Shown: positions 28,775 to 39,351, counted from the first letter of the stretch. The stretch is 64,000 bases of DNA from Symbiodinium sp. CCMP2592 (GCA_905221615.1 CAJNDT010000124.1:62001-126000), one strand, 5' to 3'. Numbers and translations: made by a program. The notes: generated by a model not told the origin, from the letters alone.

Positions 28775-29082
28775 AGGGTCTAGGTGATAATTTTTAAGAC
28801 TCTCAGAAAGGATTCGTTCATCAGATGTTTGCAGCAGGAATACTGTGTCTATTGCTTGCATGACGGCAGGGTTCCCTTCCTGTGCGATCCTCCTTCAATG
28901 GTTGTTGCGCATTGAATGGCTCTAGTGGCCCAGCTCCCTAAATCCCAAAAACCCTCCAGAACCATATCAAAGCAGCACAGAATGGGGGCTTCGAATAATT
29001 CTGTCGGGCCACATCCACGTCCTCTCGAGCGCCGGAGTGCCGCAGCGATTGCCATCCTGGCATTCGAGGAGAAAGCTGCTGT

Positions 29083-29227
29083 ACTTGGGGGGTCGGGGGA
29101 CTTAGTAAGTAGTTAGTAAGCAGTCTTATAAATACCCTAAAAGGGACCCTAATTGGGGTTATGGTACCTATCAGGGCTGCTATAATTCCCAAAATAAACA
29201 GTTACTAAGTCCCCCGACCCTGCAAGT
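29083..29227 (-). mobile_element. Pal-A element, TA flanks
   Basis: Complete but with a longer, diverged right arm (ATCAGGGCTGCTATAATTCC). TA on both sides. Confidence 0.85.
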
Positions 29228-29229
29228 AG

Positions 29230-30080
29230 GGTTCTTATGAGGGTTTATGCACTTCCTTCCAGGGTGCATGTCGCCTTGAGGGTTTAAGATTTACTGTGTG
29301 GTGTTTCTTTAAACGTGCCTCTAAGGGTTCTACTAGGACGAAGACGGCTAGTTCGGAATTAGTTGAGGTTTTCGGGCCAACTGTTAGGGTTTAGGCTTCA
29401 GGGTTTAAGGTTCGAGAGACTGAAACAGACTAACAACACTAAACGACAAGAATCCGGGGGCCAGACGAGCTCATGAATCCATAAATCCTGTAACCAATCC
29501 ACACACTACAATCTTGAACCTGTAAATCCTCAAGTGCACTTGGAAAGGGCACATTCTGACTGCGGTACCCTCTTGTTTTACTACAGTCTCGTTGCAGTTC
29601 CGTTGTCAAGGTTAACAAATTTCACGGTTCGGATCCCAGAAACCCAGAAAGTACATTAGTAAACACAACAAGACTCGAGATTTGTAGGCAAACCCCGGGT
29701 GCCCCATGCCCTGACTGACGGCTTCTTGGCGGGCCTTCCATGGCGTAAACCTGCTGAGCTGGACAGGCGGGGCATCGGTTTGTCTTGGGACTCTCAGTGC
29801 GTGCCGGGCTTCGGGTGTAATTAGGGTTCATGAGTGCGGCGATCTACAATCTAGGTCTTGTGACTCTTAGGGGTTCGGGATGTTCGAGTTCAGGTTTGCA
29901 GGGTCGCTCTGGGACTTGCCAGTACAGTTGGTGTAGGGTGGTGGAAATTGCGTGGCCCCCTGTGGTGTGGGGATGTGTGGGGTGTGGGGTCGCTCTTCCC
30001 TCTGTGGGGTGGTTGTGGGTTCGGGTTTAGGGTTTACGGTTCAAAAAGCATAAGGCTTCGAGTCGACATAGGGACTTGTC
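29230..30080. other. Unassigned stretch
   Basis: GGGTTTAAGG-type single units, a GTGGGGTGTGGGG-rich segment near 29960-30010, and a 69-codon minus frame. No elements. Confidence 0.3.
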
Positions 30081-30404
30081 GTGCGAAAGCTGTCTTAGGG
30101 TTCGGGATCGGGGAACCCAAATAGGTCCTGCACTGGAAACCCAATATAAACTCTGAACTCGAAACCTAAGGAAAAAACGAACCCCAAATAATATAGCACA
30201 AAGATCCCGGTTGAAAGCTTTGACCCCGCGACGTCCTGATTCTTAGCCCTGACACCTTGCAAAATCCTGCCCCACCCTGAACTCCTGAACCATAAACACA
30301 GGACTCTCACTCTCTCTCGTAGCGGCAACCCCAGTTAAGACAGTACAAACCGCAGAGCCCCAAACCCCGCAACCGCACAGAACCTCCGACAAACCTTGAG
30401 TCAA

Positions 30405-30475
30405 AAAACCCTAAACCCCTAAACCCCCACAACCCTAAACCCTACCAAACCCTCAACCCCTAAACCTCAACCCGC
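30405..30475. repeat. Telomere-like tract (CCCTAAA orientation)
   Basis: Block of CCCTAAACCCCTAAACCCCC units. Confidence 0.85.
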
Positions 30476-30589
30476 GACGTCCTCTGTATCCCAAGCCCTC
30501 CCTGAACCCGGAACCCACAACCCTAAGTAGAGACCAAAGTATTCCCCCTAAGGCCTTCCTCCACCCTAAACCCGACTCCCGAAACCCCT

Positions 30590-30723
30590 ACTTGGAGGGT
30601 CGGGGGACTTGGTAGCCGGTTATTTTAGGGACTTATGAGTACCTTAACCCCAATTAGGGTCCCTTTTAAGGTACTTATAAGTCTACTTACTAACTACTTA
30701 CTAAGTCCCCCGACCCTCCAAGT
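30590..30723 (+). mobile_element. Pal-A element, TA flanks
   Basis: Full copy with TA on both sides. Confidence 0.88.
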
Positions 30724-30967
30724 AAGCCCTCAGGGGATCCTTGTAGGATTCCTTTAACGGTTCTTTCAAGGGGCTCCTTTAAGAGCTCCATAGAACTTCT
30801 TCAGGAAGCCCTTGTTGGATAGGAGCCCTGAAAGAGCCCTTAAAGCAAGCCGTACAGAACACCCTTAACCCTAAATAAAGCCTAGACCCGGAAGAACCCG
30901 AGTATGATTTCCTTATATAAGTCCTGAAATAGGTAGGTTATTTGGGGATAGCCTAAACCCTAAACTC

Positions 30968-30968
30968 G

Positions 30969-31031
<63 letters not shown>
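30968..31031. repeat. (AC)n microsatellite
   Basis: About 64 bp, one GC interruption. Confidence 0.95.
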
Positions 31032-31033
<2 letters not shown>

Positions 31034-31391
31034 CCCTGAACTCTAATTACCCGACAACCTAAACCCCAAACCCAAATCCCTAAATCCCCAACCCGAGCCC
31101 TTACCGGAGGCCTGCCGAAGCAGCTCCTCCCCGCGGGATCCCAGCTTCGGAATCTCCGTGTCTTCAATCTCCTTGCCCGGCTTGTTATGGCTAAGGGCTG
31201 AAGGTCCAGGTTTTAAGGGCTAAGTTTGAGGGTTCAGGGGGGTTAAGGTTGGGTTTAGGGTCTAATGTCTAAGGTTTAGGTTTAGTGATCAAGGTTACAA
31301 GCCACGAGTGCTTAAGGTTTAGGATCTAGCCTCAATCACTGCAAGATACTTCCATTGGTATGTACAGGACTCAATTGAGGGATCTTATAGT

Positions 31392-31502
31392 AGACCCAAG
31401 AGTAACCTAGGAAAAAGAACAAGGGAGCCCCTGTTTGGGTTAAAGCGGGCTATAAGAGAACCTGAACCTTAAAACGGGAACAAGGGCCTGCTCTGGGTCC
31501 TA
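31392..31502. mobile_element. Pal-S element
   Basis: Ends GACCCAAGAGTAACCTAGGA and CTCTGGGTCCTAG. One other copy at 50.2 kb. Related in layout to Pal-R (same AGTAACCTAGGAATAAAAAG theme). Confidence 0.8.
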
Positions 31503-31719
31503 GCACTTACAAGAACTTTAAAGGAACCCTTGTAGTACACTTGTAAAACCCCTATCCCCTTCTTAAGCCCAGAGCCCTTATAGAACCCTTACAAGGTCTC
31601 AATTAAGGGTTCGTGCGTTTGGTAGGGTGTCCTAGGGCTTATGGCGCGATGATACTGCAGAGCACTAAGGCCATAAGGGTTTAGGGTTTAGGGCAGCGCA
31701 ATAAGGGTTGACTGGGCCA

Positions 31720-31822
31720 CGGCTGATGATGAATAAATCCTGCATGACCCATAATAAGGAATATGCCATGATTCCCATAGATCAGGGTCCTTGAGGTAAT
31801 GCAGGATCTGTACCATCAACCG
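31720..31822. mobile_element. Pal-F element, 103 bp
   Basis: CA precedes and TA follows, so the target duplication has one mismatch. The only copy not exactly 101 bp long. Confidence 0.85.
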
Positions 31823-31949
31823 TATCACATCCACCAACCGTAGTTGTCGATTTGGAAATCCACGAGCTCCCTTTGAAACCTCTCCAGCAGCCCTTGATGT
31901 AGGGGTCTGAAACAACTATAGAAAAGGGTGCCGGTGTCCATTAGAGTAT

Positions 31950-31976
31950 TGGTGTGTGTGTGTGTGTGTGTGTGTT
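31950..31976. repeat. (TG)n microsatellite
   Basis: About 26 bp. Confidence 0.92.
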
Positions 31977-32067
31977 GAGGACCTGCTACTAGTTTTTCCG
32001 ACCCCATCCTAGACCGTCAATCCTGAATCCACGACAGGGCTCAAGGTTCAGGGGTGTATACGGTATA

Positions 32068-32222
32068 TACCCTAAACCCTAAACCCCTAAACCCTAAACC
32101 CTAAACCCCTAAACCCCTAAGCCCTAAAAACCCCTAAGCCCTAAACCCTAAACCCCATATACCCTAAAAAACCCTAAAACCCTAATACGGTATACGGCAT
32201 TTCTAGGATGACTCTAAACCCT
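32068..32222. repeat. Telomere-like tract (CCCTAAA orientation)
   Basis: One of the most regular tracts, flanked by two GGTATA/CGGTATA strings. Confidence 0.9.
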
Positions 32223-32298
32223 AAACTCTCATGGCGAATCAACTCGGAAGGCCCGGGGTAAAAAGTTGTAGTCACGAGCCTCAAGGCCCTGAAGCCCT

Positions 32299-32877
32299 CT
32301 ACTTGGAGGTTCCATGGGTAGTTATAAGTAGGGTTTATAGGGGGGTCCTTTTAAAGGGATCTGTAGGGATATAAGTAGGGTTTATAGGGGATCCTTTTAA
32401 AGGGATCTGTAGGGATTCTATAAGGGTGTAGGGTTTATAGGGGGGGTCCTTTTAAAGGGATCTGTAGGGATATAAGTAAGGTTTATGGGGGGTCCTTTTA
32501 AAGGGATCTGTAGGGATATAAGTAAGGTTTATGGGGGGTCCTTTTAAAGGGATCTGTAGGGATATAAGTAAGGTTTATAGGGGGGTCCTTTTAAAGGGAT
32601 CTGTAGGGATATAAGTAAGCTTTATAGGGGGGTCCTTTTAAAGGGATCTGTAGGGATATAAGTAAGGTTTATAGGGGGGTCCTTTTAAAGAGATCTGTAG
32701 GGATATAAGTAAGGTTTATGGGGGGTCCTTTTAAAGGGATCTGTAGGGATTCTATAAGGGTTTAGGGTTTAGGGCCTCGTGGGTAGTTATAAGTAGGGCT
32801 ATGTCCCCTAATATGGGTTATAAGTACAGTTACCCTACTTACAACTCTACTTATAACTACCCATGAACCTCCAAGTA
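32299..32877. mobile_element. Pal-T element expanded by an internal minisatellite
   Basis: Outer ends CTTGGAGGTTCCATGGGTAG and CTACCCATGAACCTCCAAG lie between TA dinucleotides. The compact copy at 47.8 kb is about 105 bp, whereas this one is about 580 bp because nine repeat units have accumulated in its left half. Confidence 0.85.
32331..32755 (+). repeat. 46-47-bp minisatellite, nine units
   Basis: The unit holds GGTTTATAGGGGGGTCC, TTTTAAAGGGATCTGTAGGG and ATATAAGTAA. Units differ by only a few bases, so the expansion is recent. The unit contains the Pal-T inner GTTATAAGTAGGG. Confidence 0.93.
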
Positions 32878-33174
32878 ATTCAGGCAAGGCACGACCATCT
32901 CTGGATCTTCGCCTGGGAGAGGGTCATCTTAAAAGTTATAAGGGCTTTATAAGGGTTCTACTGATTCTACAAGGGGTCTAAAGGGGGAGGGGTAATAAGG
33001 GGGCTTTATAGGGGTTCTACTGATTCTACAAGAGTCCTAAACGGGTTTTAGAAGGGGTCTACAAGCATCAGGGGGAATGACTGGGCTGTCGTCTTTAGGG
33101 CTTAGTTGGCTCAGGAGTTGAAGACTTTGGGATTATGTCCGGGATGGTCTAGGGCGCTCAGTCTATATAGGGAA

Positions 33175-33474
33175 TCATGAACGGCAAGAACTGCCAGATA
33201 ACATAATGCATGGCCAGCCGAGAACACTTGGGTTGCCGAAGCCTTGTAAAATCACTGAAACAGAAACAAAGCCAAAAAATGAACGGCTCCTAGCTAAGCG
33301 CAGCGGCCTGCAGCTAAAACCACATATACAAAACGACCTAAACTGTAGCACGTAAACCCTCAACCTATATACCCAGCAAAACACTGCGAAGCCATCAGAA
33401 AACACCCTAGAGAGCATTCTGACGGTACTGTGCAACGCATCACCAGCACTTTGTAAAACACTTGTCGATGCCAT
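33175..33474 (-). CDS. Open frame, possible first exon
   Basis: A 99-codon frame from ATG. The first 30 residues (MASTSVLQSAGDALHSTVRM, then LSRVFSDGF) look plausible, and AGGGTGTTTTC could be a donor inside. The rest is an unlikely Phe/Ser/Cys-rich run, so only the first part may be exonic. No family is recognised. Confidence 0.24.
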   Translation of the reverse strand: MASTSVLQSAGDALHSTVRMLSRVFSDGFAVFCWVYRLRVYVLQFRSFCICGFSCRPLRLARSRSFFGFVSVSVILQGFGNPSVLGWPCIMLSGSSCRS

Positions 33475-33479
33475 ACAAC

Positions 33480-34260
33480 CCTAGACAATCCAATGTAAAT
33501 CGCTCAACAACTAGCAACAAGCACCAACATCGCCAAACTGTAAATTTTGAAATGTGTCCCAACCCGAAACCCTGTCATATCTAGGAAACTATCCTTCCGG
33601 TGCCTGTTATGAATCCCCTCTAAAGGCCTTTATGAAGCCCCGTAGAAACACTCAATTCTAACGGAATCCCTGACTGGAACCCCTGTAAACTACTAAATTT
33701 TGAATTAAACGAGCCTTAAAGGAACCCCCACAAGAATCCTTAACGGAACCTTAAGACCCTTAACCCCAAACACTACCAGCACCCCCCAAGGGCCCTTTAA
33801 TAGAGTCCTTATTGCCCTGAATAGTGGGTATTTGGGGTGCATGAGCTGGTAACTGGGGTGTCTAGGAATCTAGAAAAGCCCTAAACTCTAAACCACAAAT
33901 TACAAACCCCATAACCCAACACCAAAAAGCGCGCCGAGGGACGCTTCGACGAGCTCTTCGCCCGGGCGACCTCGTTTGCCTCGGCAGACTCCACGAAGGA
34001 CAGGAGGCCCTGGCGACAGAAACGGTTTAGGGGTTACCTGGACCCCAAGTAACCTGCCTTTTTCGAAATTTCACCAGTATGATTTCTATATATAAGGAAT
34101 TAAAACGGTAGGCCATGGAAGGTTTAGGTTTAGGGTTAAGTTCAGTGTTTAGGGTGCAGAATTAGGGTTCGGGGTTTGGGGTTAAGGTTGCCGTTCGAGG
34201 TTTAGGATTTAGGATTCAGGGTTTAGGGCTTTGGTTTAAAGGCCTGGAGGCAGAACAAGA
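33480..34260. other. Unassigned stretch
   Basis: CCTTAAAGGAACCC-type short units, telomere-like single units near 34130-34230, and no elements with clear ends. Confidence 0.3.
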
Positions 34261-34452
34261 GGCTTTTGCCGTGCATAGTACGGTATACTCACAATAAGGA
34301 GCCGCAGGAAATAGCACTTATAGTACCCTAACCCCTAAACCCGAAACCGTAAACCCTAAACCCTAAAAATCGGATTTGTGTTTGTGCAGACCCGGGCCAT
34401 GGCTTAGAATTTTTCGATTTGGGACTTTGTTTTCTCATGGTCCGATTCTCTA

Positions 34453-34559
34453 CCCGAAGACTCCAATATCCCTTAAGTAAAGAGTGTACCTTAGATTATA
34501 GTAGGCTCCATAATTTAATATGATTTACCTGAATTAAGGGATATTGGAATCTCCGGGTA
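34453..34559. mobile_element. Pal-P element, TA flanks
   Basis: TACCCGAAGACTCCAATATCCC at one end and GGAATCTCCGGGTA at the other. Confidence 0.83.
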
Positions 34560-34631
34560 CTGGGCGCTCTGGGTCTCGCTGGTTGGCGCAAGGCTACCGG
34601 GTTTTGGGGGCGATTTTTTTATCACTATAAT

Positions 34632-34745
34632 ACAGTATGCCACATACAATTGGAAACCGGATTAGGGCCAAATAGTGCTGGGATTGGAAACCCTATACCT
34701 TACTCTTAAGGATAGAGGCTGTTGTGTTTCCAACTTTTGGACTGC
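34632..34745. mobile_element. Pal-Q element
   Basis: Diverged copy; GGAAACCGGATTAGGGCC and TCCAACTTTTGGACTGCTAC arms resemble the 47.6-kb copy. Confidence 0.65.
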
Positions 34746-34962
34746 TACTGCAAACATGAAGCCCCGGGAAGAGGATTGACAACTATTCAGTCCCCTATAG
34801 CATTGGCTGAGGGGGTTCAGGGCTAAAGGGTTGGCTGCGGACGTAGGGCTTACGGCGTAGGTTTAAGGTTTGGGACATAGGGCTTCTACGAGACGTCTGT
34901 AAGACTTCTACAAAGGTTCTAAAATGGGATCTTAGCCCAAATGGTCCCAAGCAACTATTAGC

Positions 34963-35247
34963 ATGGGTGTTACAACAATACTTATATCGTCATCGAGCCG
35001 GCATCGTCACCGAACCGAATCCCCATCGCAGAAAACTACATCGCAAAAGTCGACACCACATGATACCGCATCGCAGTATCGGGCTTCAAGGACGATAGCC
35101 ACCAAACACCACCAGCCACCGTGGGTGTGGGCTGGAGGGGTATCGAACCGCACCGCACCGCTAACAGCAATACCTAGCAGTTGTGTACCGCGTACAATCG
35201 TTAGTAATCGCAAACCGATTGAACCGATGAATTCCAACCATGAATAG
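34963..35247 (+). repeat. Low-complexity (CATCG/CACCG)-rich open stretch
   Basis: Degenerate CATCGN and CACCGN units give a 94-codon Ser/Thr/His-rich frame. I read it as cryptic simple sequence, not a gene. Confidence 0.5.
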
Positions 35248-35315
35248 GTATTTGGGTTCAGGATAGGAAGTAGTAACTAAGTAGTAGGTTCGTATTTGGA
35301 GGAGTACATGGACCC
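35243..35315. mobile_element. Pal-L remnant
   Basis: Only TTCAGGATAGGAAGTAGTAAC and the GTACATGGACCCT end remain. Confidence 0.5.
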
Positions 35316-35688
35316 TCGACTCGGGGTGAGGTTTTGCAGATAAGGGACCCTAAACCCTAAACCCTACGCGTTTTCAGGCTCAAGTCTTCAGGATCTCAGG
35401 GTTTGAGTTTGAGGCTGAGCTTTCCTAAAGCGTCCTCCACGGCTCTTGCTTGTTTTAGGGTCCTTTGCCCAAACCCGGGTTCCTAACTCAAACAGCTTAC
35501 TATGGGCCCTTCAGTAGAGGCCTCATGGCCCTTAATAGTGCGTATTTGGGTGTATTAGACCTAAACTCCTCCACTGAGCCCATAAACCGGATTGGAAGAT
35601 CACCTAAACCCTAAACCCTACACCCCAAAACCGAAGCGCTTACAGTTGAGGGTTTAGGGCGTATGTTTGGAGTTTGGTGTAAGGGGAT

Positions 35689-35937
35689 GCCTATAGTCTC
35701 CATTGTAATTCCTTTTCATGGTTTACCAAGTTTATGGTCAGGGTCCTATATCAAAGGGGAAAGGGAGGGACCCTGAATGGGGAACCCTACCCTATAATGG
35801 GCTATATAATGGGCATATAATAGCTATATTAAGGGTATATACCTAGGGGTCCTTATTGAGGGTGCCTCCTTTTACCCTTGGACTATAGTAACAGCTTGCT
35901 TAAACAAGAGAGGGAACTGCAATGGAGACTATAGGTG
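35689..35937. mobile_element. Pal-D element split by Pal-E
   Basis: The Pal-D arms are at 35689-35750 and 35883-35937. Removing Pal-E and one CTATA restores a normal Pal-D middle (GGTCCTATAGTAAC). Confidence 0.88.
35751..35882. mobile_element. Pal-E element, 132 bp, CTATA duplication
   Basis: Ends TCAAAGGGGAAAGGGAGGGA and TCCTTTTACCCTTGGA. The five bases CTATA occur immediately before (35746-35750) and after (35883-35887). Confidence 0.9.
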
Positions 35938-36041
35938 GGTGGTTGTCAAAATCATGGTCCCTGTTTGGATCCCTAAAATAGTACGGCACCAAATTATTTA
36001 GGGTACCCAACGAAGGACCAGATAATTTTGACAACCACCCA
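35938..36041. mobile_element. Pal-B element inserted at the Pal-D end
   Basis: Lies exactly where Pal-D's terminal ATAGG should be followed by TA. GG occurs on both sides and the missing TA follows the element. Confidence 0.85.
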
Positions 36042-36116
36042 GGTAGGGCTGAACAGGCGCCTCCAAGTAGAGCTTCGCCTGTTGCTGTAACTCGACCGCG
36101 ATGGACCGGTCCTTGG

Positions 36117-36217
36117 CGGTTTCCGAAAACAAAGGACCCTAATATAGTACCCTAAATAGTAGGATCCTTAATATAAGGACCCCAAAATAAGGTACCCCTC
36201 ATTTTCGGAAACTCCCA
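36117..36217. mobile_element. Pal-H element
   Basis: Complete, nearly identical over the centre to the 11.4-kb copy. Confidence 0.87.
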
Positions 36218-36462
36218 CATCGGGCCCCCATTTTGAGGCTTCTTGTTGGGCGTTTAGGGGCTTAGAACCCTGAAGGGCGGGTTGCAGTGAGGGTGCGTAG
36301 TGGGGCTTTGGTCGTTTAGGGCTGAGGGTTGAGACACTGACTGAACTATGCCTGGATCCCGGCGTACCCAGGAGAGAAGCCTCTGGCCCTTGACTACTTA
36401 CTTGGTCCCAGGTCACCCAAAGATTTACAAGCTGGGAACCAGCAGCAATGTACGCGAAGGGG

Positions 36463-36481
36463 CACACACACACACACACGC
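36463..36481. repeat. (AC)n microsatellite
   Basis: Short AC run within GGGGCACAC. Confidence 0.85.
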
Positions 36482-36806
36482 ATACACCGAGAGACAAAGA
36501 TAATGTACTCCCTCACTCACTTAAGCGATCAATCCATCCATCGAGCAGTCGATCAGGTCATAAATCAACACTCAACTCTCTACCACCCGGTCACACCTTT
36601 CACCGGAGACCCCTCACATCAACTCCTAAGTCCTAAACCTTATCTGAAGAACAAAAATGAAAGCCCTAAACCCTAAACCTTTTAGGGTTTGAAGAAGAAA
36701 ATGCGCGTTTCATCCAGGTGACACTCTTCTTGAGCGTGCCCTCCTCCGGCTCGGCAGGCTGCTGGGTGCCATCCTGGATGCCAAGCCCCACGGCACGGCT
36801 CCGTGT

Positions 36807-36940
36807 ACTTGGAGGGTCGGGGGACCTAGTAACTGGCTATTGTAGGGACTTATAAGTACCATAACCCCCATTAGGGTCCCTCTTAGGGTACTTATAAGTC
36901 TACTTACTAACTACTTACTAAGTCCCCCGACCCCCCAAGT
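36807..36940 (+). mobile_element. Pal-A element abutting a truncated Pal-C
   Basis: Complete copy. Three bases after its right end a Pal-C lacking its left third begins. Confidence 0.85.
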
Positions 36941-36942
36941 TC

Positions 36943-37015
36943 ACTTTGGGGGTTCATACTTAGAATCCTATAATTAAGGTAATCCCAAAAAGGAACTACT
37001 ATGGGGCCTATGGGT
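36943..37015. mobile_element. Pal-C element, left part missing
   Basis: Starts at ACTTTGGGGGTTCATACTTA. The right end AGGAACTACTATGGGGCCTA is intact. Confidence 0.75.
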
Positions 37016-37063
37016 ACTGTCAAGGTTCCGTTGTAAGGGTACCATGAGGCTTCTATAGGGTAT

Positions 37064-37109
37064 CAGGGTCCACGTGCCCAAATAGTATATATATTTTGGC
37101 CCTCCCTCC

Positions 37110-37110
<1 letters not shown>
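37064..37110. mobile_element. Pal-I half copy
   Basis: Left arm to TTTTGGCCC, then replaced by a TA run. Confidence 0.65.
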
Positions 37111-37140
<30 letters not shown>

Positions 37141-37141
37141 G
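37111..37141. repeat. (TA)n microsatellite
   Basis: At the broken centre of the Pal-I copy. Confidence 0.9.
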
Positions 37142-37306
37142 ACTTCAAGTCCCGTGCAACAAACATATGAGCACATGGATTCTTAGGGCCACACAGAAGC
37201 ATAAACAAGCTCTAGATCTGGTGCTGCGTCGCCACGTCAGCAGACCCCCCCCCTTCCCCACGCCCCGCCCCGAGGGGAGCGCGGAATCGATGTTGGGGCC
37301 AGAAGT

Positions 37307-37430
37307 CCCCAGACCCCCGGGAGGGTCCAAAAAGTAGATCCCTTAATGGGGGTTCCTATAAAGTACCCGTTGTGGTATAGGACCCCAAATTAGGGGATCT
37401 ACTTTCTAGATCCTCCCCGGGGATCTGGGT
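37307..37430. mobile_element. Single-copy palindromic element
   Basis: Arms CCCCAGACCCCCGGGAGG and its inverse, with AAAGTAGATCCCTTAAT and GGGGATCTACTTTC in the stem. Confidence 0.7.
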
Positions 37431-37522
37431 CATTGACTCTAAAGTAGGGTCATAAGGTCACAACAACAACGTTTAAGCTCTGAAGCTTAAGGTTTGTAAC
37501 CCTCAGCCGCCCGAGCTTTACT

Positions 37523-37632
37523 AGGATACCCAGTAACCTAAGAATAAACAGGCCTCTCTTTTTGGTATTGGGTAACTTTACAAGGAGCCTAGGACTACAA
37601 AAAGGGAATAAGGGTACTACTGGGCATCCTAG
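37523..37632. mobile_element. Pal-R element
   Basis: Ends CTAGGATACCCAGTAACCTA and GGGCATCCTAG, stem CCTCTCTTTTTGGTATTGGG. The homology with the 60.9-kb copy continues into the following TCGGAAACCCTAAACCC. Confidence 0.85.
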
Positions 37633-37687
37633 CCTCTAATTTTCGGAAACCCTAAACCCTTTATAGAACCCTTATAGATCCCTTATA

Positions 37688-37741
37688 TAGCCCATTATAG
37701 GGTAGGGGTCCCCATTAAGGGTCCCTCCTTTTCCCCTTTGA
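37688..37741. mobile_element. Pal-E half copy
   Basis: Right arm only (GGTCCCCATTAAGGGTCCCT), directly after the Pal-R-linked sequence. Confidence 0.6.
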
Positions 37742-37807
37742 TTAAACTCCGCAGACCGAAGCCCTAAAACCTGGAACCCACAGCCCGACCACACCAAAAC
37801 CGAGCCC

Positions 37808-37831
37808 TAAACTACCCATGAACCTCCAAAT
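37808..37831. mobile_element. Pal-T end fragment
   Basis: CTACCCATGAACCTCCAAAT only. Confidence 0.5.
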
Positions 37832-37911
37832 TGGGGTTCCTTTAAGGGGTACCATAAGGGTGCTTACTAGGGCTCCTTTAAGGGATACTTACTATAAAGG
37901 CACTATATATG

Positions 37912-37914
<3 letters not shown>

Positions 37915-37956
<42 letters not shown>

Positions 37957-37972
37957 TATATATATATATATA
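37915..37972. repeat. (GA)n(TA)n microsatellite
   Basis: About 38 bp GA followed by TA. Confidence 0.93.
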
Positions 37973-38007
37973 GATATTAAGGATCCTACTATTTAGGGTG
38001 CTACAAT

Positions 38008-38120
38008 AGCCTACTTGTCGGGTATCATGGGGAACTAAAGGTTAGCCTTTTTGGATATATAGGGATAACGTAGGGACTATACTACCCGAAAAAGGATAAA
38101 GGTTCCGCTCTACTACTAGG
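38008..38120 (+). repeat. Pal-U repeat
   Basis: Second copy of the 4.9-kb repeat, matching over CTTGTCGGGTATCATGGGGA and GGGACTATACTACCCG. Confidence 0.65.
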
Positions 38121-38543
38121 TAAAGCACCGAAGGCCTTAATAAAGCTCGAAAGCCGGGGGCCGTAAACCTCGAAACCCAAAGCCCCACACCCTACAACCC
38201 TGATCCTTTTCACCTGAGCACTCAACGCTAAACCCTAAAAGCCGGAGCCCTAAACCCCCAAATCCAGGGCTTCAAACCCTAAAGCCCTGAACCCTACAGC
38301 CCTGACTAAACCCTCGGAAAGAATTTCCCAAATCCTCCGGGGGCATCTCCAGGAAATGCACCTGAGCAACTTTACACAGGATCAGGATTTAGGGCCTATG
38401 GCGGAAATGCCGTGAGCAACTGACTTTGCAACGGATTCCATCCTAAACCCCTAATCTCTGAACCAGATCTCGTCGTCCATGAAACATTAGCTTTCAACCC
38501 GACACCTACGAGCATAAGCCCTGAACCCTGCTCGAGTAAGGTC

Positions 38544-38653
38544 CCCAGAGACTCCAATATCCCTTAATTAAGGAATATACCTTAAATCTTACTAGGGATC
38601 CTACTATAATTTAAGGTATATTCCATAATTAAGGGATATTGGAGTCTCTGGGT
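38544..38653. mobile_element. Pal-P element
   Basis: The best-preserved copy: CCCAGAGACTCCAATATCCC and its exact inverse. Confidence 0.9.
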
Positions 38654-38862
38654 CTCCACCCACTGTACACTACACAAAGGCCCGTCTGAGCAATAGAAGG
38701 TTCAATGATAAGTCGCAGGGCTAGGCGTTTAAAAGTTTGATGCAAGCGCCAGAATCGGGTTTGGGGTAGATAATGCTGTAAGTACGTAAAAAGTAAGTGT
38801 GTCTAAGGAAACGTTGCCACACATTCTGCCGAGCTGAAAGGTTTTTTGTTTGGCATGTGTAG

Positions 38863-38954
38863 GGCCATTCTTGCGAACGGCCGAGGATAGCAGTGGAACT
38901 ACGAAGCCAAGGAGCATCAACCCGGCTGCCCTCAGCCTCAACCGTCAATCCTAA
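38863..38954 (+). CDS. Exon candidate after a poly-T acceptor
   Basis: GGTTTTTTGTTTGGCATGTGTAG is followed by a frame reading PFLRTAEDSSGTTKPRSINP, then AALSLNRQS, to TAA. A 91-codon minus ATG frame (38721-38996) covers the same bases, so the strand is uncertain. If plus, it may belong with the exon at 39.04 kb. Confidence 0.25.
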
Positions 38955-39040
38955 TCCTCCTTGGAAGCCCTCCAGGCCCATCCACTTTCCGTTCAAAACC
39001 CCTACACCCTAGACCCCAAGCTGCAAATCCTAAACGTTCT

Positions 39041-39142
39041 GAGGCAAGTGGCCATGCGCTCGATCCCACTGAACGAGAAGAAGATCAATTGCTGCTGGAG
39101 CTGGTCCTGCACGCGGCTTGGGGCTTCGAACTCCCCCACAAG
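39041..39142 (+). CDS. Exon candidate ending at a Pal-N element
   Basis: A plus frame reads GHALDPTEREEDQLLLELVL, then HAAWGFELPHK, with strong helical character and C/G-ending codons. It ends AAG followed by GTCCTACAG, which is the first part of Pal-N. Upstream the frame stays open through telomere-like DNA, so its start is uncertain. No family is recognised. Confidence 0.38.
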
Positions 39143-39254
39143 GTCCTACAGTACCTAGATATAGTAGGTTATAGTAGGGTTTGATATGAATGTCCGGGAT
39201 TACTGTTATGATGTGGGGAAGTATCCCTATAATAGTACCTAGGAACTGTTGGGA
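39137..39254. mobile_element. Pal-N element at an exon boundary
   Basis: Ends AAGGTCCTACAGTACC and TAGTACCTAGGAACTGTTGGGAC, diverged. The GT of its left end could be a splice donor. Confidence 0.75.
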
Positions 39255-39305
39255 CTTTGTAACGATTGGCTTTTACAGTGTTGACATCCCTTTGTCTGCC
39301 CACAG

Positions 39306-39323
39306 CAGGCGGCTCACAACTAG
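39306..39323 (+). CDS. Possible last exon, 18 nt
   Basis: Follows one of the best acceptors in the window (CATCCCTTTGTCTGCCCACAG) and adds QAAHN and a stop in phase with the exon at 39.04-39.14 kb. Too short to stand alone. Confidence 0.25.
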   Translation, partial: QAAHN

Positions 39324-39351
39324 ACGGTTTAGGGTTTCGGGGTTGGGAACC

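Noticed and set aside
32331-32755. CRISPR-like array
   Set aside because: Units are contiguous 46-47-bp tandem copies without variable spacers, in a eukaryotic context.
34963-35247. 94-codon Ser/Thr/His-rich protein
   Set aside because: Comes from a degenerate CATCG/CACCG simple repeat.
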